Shown here one piece after another: positions 59,047 to 64,000 of a stretch of DNA of 64,000 nucleotides. Below the pieces are notes generated by a model. That model saw only the letters and a program-made list of their open reading frames with translations. It was not told where the DNA came from and did not search any database. Position numbers and translations under genes: made by a program. Each line of letters starts with the position of its first letter. The stretch's first letter is position 1. The stretch is taken from contig NZ_FVZE01000003.1 in NCBI RefSeq assembly GCF_900168325.1, positions 124,001 to 188,000 on the forward strand, given 5' to 3'. This DNA comes from Novosphingobium mathurense. GTDB lineage: Bacteria; Pseudomonadota; Alphaproteobacteria; Sphingomonadales; Sphingomonadaceae.

Positions 59047-60684
59047 TCATGCTGCCTGCAATTCGGCAATGAGATCCTCGCGCAGGCGGAACTTCTGGAT
59101 CTTCGAAGTCGACATCGGCCATTCCTCGACGAAGCGGACATGGCGGGGCACCTTGAAGCCGGCAATGCGGCCTTTGCAGTGTTCGATCAGTTCCTGCTCG
59201 CTGACGCTTTCGCCTTGCGCCAGTTCAACGAAGGCAGCGGGCACTTCGACATAACGTTCGTCTGGAAGACCGACGACTTGCGCCAGCTTCACCGCGGGAT
59301 GGGTCTGCAGCATGGCCTCGATCTCGGCCGCTGCGACATTCTCGCCGCCGACCTTGAGCATGTCCTTCAGCCGGCCATGGAACATCACGTTGCCATCGGC
59401 ATCGATCGAGCCGATGTCACCGGTATGGAACCAGCCATCGCGGATCGCCTCAGCGGTCTTTTCCGGGGCATTGTAATAGCCCTTGAGCACGTTGGGACCG
59501 CCCAGCACGATCTCGCCACGCTCGTCCGGTCCGCAATCGACACCGGTTTCGGGATCGACGATCCGCACCTTCCATTCATCCAGCGGTACGCCGCACCGCC
59601 CGGTGCGGACTTCATAGCTGTCGGAGAGACGGCTGGTCGAAACCGTACCGGCCGCCTCGGTGAGGCCATAAGTACCTACCTGGATCGTGTGCGGCATCGC
59701 TTCGGCGACGGCGAGCTTGATCCATTCGGGCTGGACCGCGAAGTTCGAATTCATGACGCGCAAGCGCGAAAGGTCCGTCCGTTCGAAACTCGGGTGCGTG
59801 ATCAGGCCCTGCATGATCGTCACGAAACTGGGGTAGGCGATAGTTGCCCCCTCTCGGCCCAGCATCTCCAGTCCGACGCCGGCATCGAAATGGGGAATGG
59901 TCATGTAGGCACCGCCCAGATCCAGGATCATCGTCATCGGCAGGATGCCCGCAATGTGGAAGATCGGCAGCGGAGACCAGACCTTGTCCTGCGAAGTGCA
60001 CTCGTAACGCACGCCAAGGTTGCGGCTGTTCGCCACTTGCGCCCGGTGACTGATCATCGCGCCCTTGGGGTTGGCGGTCGTTCCCGATGTGTAGAGGATC
60101 ATCGAGGTATCGCCGGGCTGCACGGCATCGATGCGCGCATCGATCTCGCGTTCGGCCACCGCTTCGCCTGCCCCCAGCGCAGCCTTGGCAGGAACGAGAT
60201 AAGACGCGCAGTTGTCATCCAGACAGACCACGTTGCGCAGGCGAGGCGCCTCAGCAAGGGAAAGGTGCCAGGGGTCCTTCTGCTCGACGAGCGAAGGCAT
60301 CGCTGCCTGAAGCCGGCAACCGAAATCAAGGTTTTCGGCAACCTTGCCGGTGGTGATCACTGTCACGAGATCGGCATTGTCCACCACATAGCCCAGCTCG
60401 CTGGCCTGGTAACGCGCATTGACCGGCACCGCGACGGCCCCGGCCATGGTGATCCCGTAGAATGCCGTGATGAAATCGACGCAGGTGGGCAGGAGAATGC
60501 CGACGTGTTCGCCGGGCTTCACACCCATCGCCACCAGCGCCCTGGCCCAATCGCGCGCAGCCCTGTTCAACTCTGCGTAGCTCAGCCGCCTGTCGGGGAA
60601 CACGATCGCATCGCTTTTGGAATGACGCTCCGCCGAAGCACGGATCATCGCACCCATTGTCAGGATCGGCTTTCCATCGCCCAT
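59047..60684 (-). CDS. AMP-forming acyl-CoA ligase
   Basis: ANL-superfamily ligase of 545 residues. Motifs: phosphate loop YTSGTTANPKGAMISH, YGLTEAAGTV, TGDIGSIDADGNV, and the C-terminal Lys in STSKIQKF. ATG 60684 follows GGGAGAAC. It activates an acid to its CoA thioester and is a likely first step of the second pathway. It is transcribed alone, leftward, from the region with operator T5, divergent from TetR regulator 2. It differs clearly from the ligase at 16177. Confidence 0.93.
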   Translation of the reverse strand: MGDGKPILTMGAMIRASAERHSKSDAIVFPDRRLSYAELNRAARDWARALVAMGVKPGEHVGILLPTCVDFITAFYGITMAGAVAVPVNARYQASELGYVVDNADLVTVITTGKVAENLDFGCRLQAAMPSLVEQKDPWHLSLAEAPRLRNVVCLDDNCASYLVPAKAALGAGEAVAEREIDARIDAVQPGDTSMILYTSGTTANPKGAMISHRAQVANSRNLGVRYECTSQDKVWSPLPIFHIAGILPMTMILDLGGAYMTIPHFDAGVGLEMLGREGATIAYPSFVTIMQGLITHPSFERTDLSRLRVMNSNFAVQPEWIKLAVAEAMPHTIQVGTYGLTEAAGTVSTSRLSDSYEVRTGRCGVPLDEWKVRIVDPETGVDCGPDERGEIVLGGPNVLKGYYNAPEKTAEAIRDGWFHTGDIGSIDADGNVMFHGRLKDMLKVGGENVAAAEIEAMLQTHPAVKLAQVVGLPDERYVEVPAAFVELAQGESVSEQELIEHCKGRIAGFKVPRHVRFVEEWPMSTSKIQKFRLREDLIAELQAA

Positions 60685-60792
60685 CGCCTGTTCTCCCAAT
60701 CTTTTTTTTGCCCGCGATGCGCCCGTCGATCGACGAGTCAGGCCGGGGCTGTTCATTTGCAGCGAGCTTACCAAGGCAAATGGAAAATACAA

Positions 60793-60806
60793 TCATTCAT
60801 GTCTGT
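60793..60806. promoter_or_regulatory. Putative TetR operator, site T5
   Basis: TCATTCATGTCTGT; with three extra bases at each end the region ACAATCATTCATGTCTGT resembles the T2 region. It lies about 110 bases upstream of the ligase start and 165 bases before TetR regulator 2, so it can serve both. Confidence 0.6.
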
Positions 60807-60969
60807 TTTAATTTTAGAAGTGCGGCGCGTTCCGGAGAGGCGATTTCCGCCAGCAGCGCAGGTCTCTGGCGACTCGCCGTGCTTGCGCTCAATATTGCAT
60901 TGGGATTACAGGGCCTGTCCAAACAGATAGCCGCAGCCTTTCGCGGCTCGATACTATCAGGCGAATCAC

Positions 60970-61626
60970 ATGGCCCTCTCGCGCACCAAGTCGACCCGCA
61001 CCGCCAAGGCAGCACCGAGCCGCAACACCGGCGGCACGCTGCAGGCCGCCAAGGCCGCACAGACGCGCAGCCGGTTGATCGAGGCTACGATCCGCTGCCT
61101 GGTCAAGTACGGCTATGCGAATACGACGACCCCGCGCGTTGCGCAGGAGGCGGGACTGTCGCGCGGTGCGATGATGCACCATTTCGAAAACGGCGCAGCC
61201 CTGATCAAGGCCACGATCATCGAGTTGCACGAGCGCCGACTGCGCGCCTTTCGCCGCGCCGCGGAAAAGCCCGAACACGATGTCGACAACCTGACCGAGA
61301 CTTACTGGGCACAGGTTCAGAAGCCCGGTTTCATCGCCTTCCACGAACTGGCCGTTGCCGCGCGCACCGACAAGGAGCTGTCCGACATCCTGGTGCCGCT
61401 GCAGGAGGAATTCCGGGACCGCTTCAATGATCAGGCACAGGCGCTCTTCCCCGAGTGGCGCAGTTCGCCCGAAAAGTTCGACCTGGCCATGAACCTTTCG
61501 CAGACGATTCTCGAAGGCATGTCCATTGCGGTCCAGACAGGCGCGATGTCGTCCGAGAAGGTTCCGGCGATGCTGCACCACTTGGAAAACCAGATTCGCG
61601 AGCTCATGCCGCGCGAACAGTCCTGA
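60970..61626 (+). CDS. TetR family regulator 2
   Basis: Protein of 218 residues with helix-turn-helix TTTPRVAQEAGLSRGAMM and HHFENGAALIKATIIELH, nearly the same as in TetR regulator 1, and a ligand domain alike in length and pattern (AQVQKPGFIAFHELAVAA). Start ATG 60970. Basic N-terminal tail (ALSRTKSTRTAKAAPSRN) is rich in Lys and Arg. Close paralogue of regulator 1, which suggests that the two share operators (the WCANTC-N2-GNNTGT sites) and may form heterodimers. The gene is divergent from the acyl-CoA ligase. Confidence 0.92.
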   Translation: MALSRTKSTRTAKAAPSRNTGGTLQAAKAAQTRSRLIEATIRCLVKYGYANTTTPRVAQEAGLSRGAMMHHFENGAALIKATIIELHERRLRAFRRAAEKPEHDVDNLTETYWAQVQKPGFIAFHELAVAARTDKELSDILVPLQEEFRDRFNDQAQALFPEWRSSPEKFDLAMNLSQTILEGMSIAVQTGAMSSEKVPAMLHHLENQIRELMPREQS

Positions 61627-61678
61627 GCACAAACATCGCGGGCTTGTGCGCCTCGACAGAAGCCCGATAACCTTAAAA

Positions 61679-61692
61679 ACAATCTTGTTTGT
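61679..61692. promoter_or_regulatory. Putative TetR operator, site T3
   Basis: ACAATCTTGTTTGT, symmetrical in its outer bases (ACAA/TTGT). It lies about 90 bases upstream of the SDR pair at 61784, in the gap after TetR regulator 2. One of the best matches to the consensus. Confidence 0.65.
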
Positions 61693-61783
61693 CTTTTTGG
61701 TGCTCTGGCGTTACGTTGCTTTCCGGCAGAGGGAACAAACGGCGCAGTCCGGCCCTTGCCGTTGATAAGCAAGGACAAACGAA

Positions 61784-62704
61784 TTGAGCGCCCCAAAGAC
61801 CTTCGAACCCAAGATCTTCCGGCCCGAAGACGACGGTCCCGACCGGCCGCGCCGGGGCCTGGACGACGAATCGCTGCGCACGCAGACGACGATCTACCGC
61901 GACGACCTGCTTGCCGGGCAGACCATGCTGATCACCGGAGCCGGGAGCGGCATGGGCAAGGCCGCAGCCTACCTCGCCGCAAGGCTGGGGGCTCAGGTCG
62001 CAATCTGCGGGCGTGACCCGGACAAGCTGGACACCACGGTCAAGCTGGTGCGCGAAGAGACCGGCAGCGAAGTGCTCGCCGTGCCTACGAACATTCGCGA
62101 TCCGGAAGCGGTCGAGGCGCTGATCGACAAGGTGCACGGCCACTTCGGCGGCATCGACACCATCGTCAACAATGCCGGCGGGCAATTCCCGCAGGACGCC
62201 ATCGACTTTTCCCGCAAGGGCTGGCTGGCCGTCATCGACACCAATCTCAACGGCACCTGGTGGATGATGCAGGAAGCCGCCAAGCGCTGGCGCGAGATCG
62301 GCAAGCCGGGCAACATCATCAACATCGTCGCCAACGTCGAGCGCGGCATGCCGCAGGCAGCGCACACCTGCGCCGCGCGGGCCGGGGTGATCTACCTGTC
62401 CAAGACGCTGGCGACCGAATGGTCGCGCTGGAACATTCGCGTGAACTGCATCGGTCCCGGCGTGATCGAAACCGAAGGCTTCCGCATGTACCCGGAAGAG
62501 GCGCTCGCCCGCTTCCACAAGGCCAACCCGATGAAGATGCGCGGCAATGCCTGGGACGTGGCCGAAGCTATTGCCTATCTTTCTTCGCCTGCCGCCCGTT
62601 TCATCAATGGCGACCTGCTGATCATCGACGGCGGACAGGCGCAATGGGGTGTCATCTGGCCGGCCGGGATGCCGGACTATTTCAGCGAAGACGGCGCGGC
62701 CTGA
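61784..62704 (+). CDS. SDR family protein, 2,4-dienoyl-CoA reductase-like, catalytic Tyr absent
   Basis: Protein of 306 residues. Cofactor site TGAGSGMGKAAAYLAARLG, NNAGG, and C-terminal NPMKMRGNAWDVAEAIAYL. At the place of the SDR YxxxK motif it has AAHTCAARAGVIYL, so Tyr is Thr and Lys is Arg. The dienoyl-CoA reductase branch also replaces Tyr, though it usually keeps Lys. The N-terminal 45 residues before the fold are extra. Start is TTG 61784 after AAGGAC, since no ATG comes before the fold. First gene of the two-SDR operon behind operator T3. It may reduce a dienoyl-CoA with NADPH or be a non-catalytic paralogue. Confidence 0.85.
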   Translation: MSAPKTFEPKIFRPEDDGPDRPRRGLDDESLRTQTTIYRDDLLAGQTMLITGAGSGMGKAAAYLAARLGAQVAICGRDPDKLDTTVKLVREETGSEVLAVPTNIRDPEAVEALIDKVHGHFGGIDTIVNNAGGQFPQDAIDFSRKGWLAVIDTNLNGTWWMMQEAAKRWREIGKPGNIINIVANVERGMPQAAHTCAARAGVIYLSKTLATEWSRWNIRVNCIGPGVIETEGFRMYPEEALARFHKANPMKMRGNAWDVAEAIAYLSSPAARFINGDLLIIDGGQAQWGVIWPAGMPDYFSEDGAA

Positions 62705-62755
62705 AGCGCCGCCAAACCGTCAAAGAAACGAACATAGACGAAACGGGAGAAAAGG

Positions 62756-63508
62756 ATGGGCCGGGTAGAAGGCAAAGTCGCGCTGGTCACCGGCGGCGGA
62801 TCGGGACTGGGCGCTGCGGATTGCGAAGCCCTGGCGCGCGAAGGCGCAACCGTGGTGGTCACCGACGTTAAGCTTGAGCCCGCGCTGGCCGTGGCCGACC
62901 GGATCGGAAACGGCGCACTCGCGATGGCGCTCGACGTTTCCGACGAAGCTCAATGGATCGCGGTCATGCAGGAAATCGAGGCGCGCTTCGGTCGGCTCGA
63001 CGTGCTCGTCAACAATGCTGGCGTCGTGCTCAATGCCGATGTCGAGGACACGACCCTGGAGCAGTACCGCTGGGTCAACGCGATCATGTCCGACGGTGTG
63101 TTCCTTGGCTGCAAGCATGCAATCCCGCTGATGAACCGCAACGACGGCGGTTCGATCATCAACATGAGTTCGACCGGCGCCCTGCTCGGCTATCCCATCT
63201 TTTTCGCCTATTCCGCCGCCAAGGGCGCAGTGCGGGCGATGACCAAGTCGATTGCGGTCATGTGCCAGGAAAAGGGCTACAAGATCCGCTGCAATTCAGT
63301 CCACCCCGGCGCGATCGAGACACCGATGGTGCAGACCGCTGAAGGCCGCGCGCCGCAGGAGGTGGCCGAAGGCGTATTGCCCCCGGGAACGCCGGGTCAC
63401 CCCAAGGACGTCGCCGCCCTCGTTCTGTTCCTGGCCTCGGATGAATCGCGCTTCATCAACGGCGCAGAAATGGTCATCGACAACGGCGTGACAATCCGCC
63501 CGTTCTGA
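62756..63508 (+). CDS. SDR family oxidoreductase (hydroxysteroid/cyclic alcohol dehydrogenase-like)
   Basis: Protein of 250 residues. Cofactor site TGGGSGLGA, NNAGV, catalytic YSAAK with Ser in NMSSTGAL. RCNSVHPGAIETPMVQ and LVLFLASDESRFINGAEMVI match the pattern of 3beta/17beta-hydroxysteroid and cyclopentanol dehydrogenases. ATG 62756 lies behind GGGAGAAAAGG. It follows the dienoyl-CoA reductase-like gene by 51 bases and precedes a hairpin. Expected role: oxidation of a secondary ring alcohol. NAD preference is suggested by the Asp (VTDVK) after the second strand. Confidence 0.92.
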   Translation: MGRVEGKVALVTGGGSGLGAADCEALAREGATVVVTDVKLEPALAVADRIGNGALAMALDVSDEAQWIAVMQEIEARFGRLDVLVNNAGVVLNADVEDTTLEQYRWVNAIMSDGVFLGCKHAIPLMNRNDGGSIINMSSTGALLGYPIFFAYSAAKGAVRAMTKSIAVMCQEKGYKIRCNSVHPGAIETPMVQTAEGRAPQEVAEGVLPPGTPGHPKDVAALVLFLASDESRFINGAEMVIDNGVTIRPF

Positions 63509-63513
63509 TCCGA

Positions 63514-63548
63514 CCCCAAGAAATTCGTCGCTGCGAACTTCCTTGGGG
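63514..63548. terminator. Probable bidirectional terminator hairpin
   Basis: The arms CCCCAAG and CTTGGGG enclose an inner repeat (TTCG/CGAA), giving an imperfect 35-base hairpin between the convergent ends of the SDR operon and the Rieske 3 gene. No T-run follows on either strand, so termination efficiency is uncertain. Confidence 0.6.
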
Positions 63549-63601
63549 CGGTTCACAGCGACGACGGGAAGTGCGCAAGGCTGGTCTCCAAGCCCTCGCT
63601 T

Positions 63602-64000
63602 CTAGTTTTCCATCCAGCGATCCAGTTCCTTGTGGAAGTGGCGCAGGCGCGCTTCCTGTTCGCACCAGAGCGGACCGCGAAATCCCCGTGAGCGCGCGCC
63701 CTTCTGGACGATCGGCAGCAGGTCCGAGTCCTGGTCCAGCACTTCACCCATCCCCGGCGGCTCGCCAAGGCCGGTATGCACGACTTCGGGCCGCGTCGCG
63801 CCGGTCACGTCGACGTCCTCGCCCAGCCCCATCCAGCCCGGGGCCCCGTAACCGGGCGCATCGACATGGCGGTACATGATCGTGGTGTCGTAGGTGAACT
63901 GTTCCGGATCGCTTTCGTGCGGCTTGAAGCGATGGAGAAAGACCGCCTCGGGGTGGCAGCCGATCTGCATGTTGGGGAAGATCCCGAAGATGGTGCTGTC
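63602..64000 (-). CDS. Rieske oxygenase alpha subunit 3, C-terminal part only
   Basis: Only the last 132 codons are visible; the start and the cluster-binding domain lie beyond the right edge. The visible part reads DSTIFGIFPNMQIGCHPEAV, HESDPEQFTYDTTIMY and ends LRHFHKELDRWMEN, which parallels the C-terminal region of Rieske 2 (LRIRHFHSALDDYIYGP) and, less closely, of Rieske 1. It is therefore the third alpha subunit in the island. Its direction is leftward, toward the hairpin at 63514, so it belongs to an operon starting outside the window. Confidence 0.85.
   Translation of the reverse strand, partial: DSTIFGIFPNMQIGCHPEAVFLHRFKPHESDPEQFTYDTTIMYRHVDAPGYGAPGWMGLGEDVDVTGATRPEVVHTGLGEPPGMGEVLDQDSDLLPIVQKGARSRGFRGPLWCEQEARLRHFHKELDRWMEN

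Noticed and set aside
59140..60930. Open frame of 596 codons opposite the acyl-CoA ligase
   Set aside because: Shadow of the ligase gene, which has the full set of adenylation motifs.
1..64000. CRISPR array, tRNA, rRNA, insertion sequence or phage genes
   Set aside because: I saw no regularly spaced direct repeats, no tRNA-like clover-leaf motif, no transposase or integrase motif and no terminal inverted repeats.

Overview
The window is a GC-rich, densely packed chromosomal segment with TTG/GTG starts, ATGA/GTGA gene overlaps, two TonB-dependent receptors and many acyl-CoA, Rieske and SDR enzymes. This combination points to an alphaproteobacterium of the sphingomonad type (Novosphingobium/Sphingobium-like). 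That is an inference from gene content; no rRNA or other taxonomic marker is present. I saw no tRNA, rRNA, CRISPR, phage or insertion sequence.

Region 1 (1-23920) is a catabolic island. A leftward set runs phosphotransferase, DUF6285-type protein, HMG-CoA-lyase-type enzyme, SDR, SMP-30 lactonase, TonB receptor, CaiB/racemase, thiolase, FadB-like protein (cut by the left edge). Rightward and divergent sets encode two acyl-CoA dehydrogenases, two MarR regulators, an alpha/beta hydrolase, a VOC protein, a MaoC hydratase, an acyl-CoA ligase, an exported metallo-beta-lactamase-fold hydrolase, a second TonB receptor, an HsaA-like flavin monooxygenase and a quinone oxidoreductase. Five promoter regions share a 15-bp palindrome of the form GTCAA-N5-TTGAC, the likely operator of one or both MarR proteins. 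The logic is outer-membrane uptake, hydrolysis or oxygenation, CoA activation and beta-oxidation-like breakdown of a branched acid.

Region 2 (24037-41891) is different in character: a CaCA antiporter and a P-type ATPase, two L,D-transpeptidase-type proteins, an EthD/carboxymuconolactone-decarboxylase pair, an archaeal-type AMP phosphorylase coupled to a PRPP-synthetase-like enzyme, a beta-CASP RNase, a remnant of an F1-ATPase beta-subunit gene, an erythromycin-esterase/hydrolase/phosphoribosyltransferase operon, and an ABC export system with its adaptor. It reads as a stress, envelope and nucleotide-salvage block between the two catabolic islands.

Region 3 (42084-64000) is a second catabolic island: CaiB transferase, DUF35 partner and SCP2/Ltp-type thiolase-like aldolase, crotonase, Rieske oxygenases (two complete and one cut by the right edge), several SDRs, VOC proteins, TesB thioesterase, MaoC hydratase, acyl-CoA dehydrogenase, a 2-oxoacid dehydrogenase E1alpha/E1beta/E2 set without E3, an acyl-CoA ligase and three TetR regulators. 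Two of the TetR proteins are close paralogues. A 14-bp imperfect palindrome (consensus WCANTC-N2-GNNTGT) recurs seven times, in nearly every promoter of this island, and defines a probable TetR regulon. The enzyme set suits ring hydroxylation plus aldolytic and beta-oxidative removal of side chains from a polycyclic or terpenoid/steroid-like acid, but the substrate cannot be read from the sequence.
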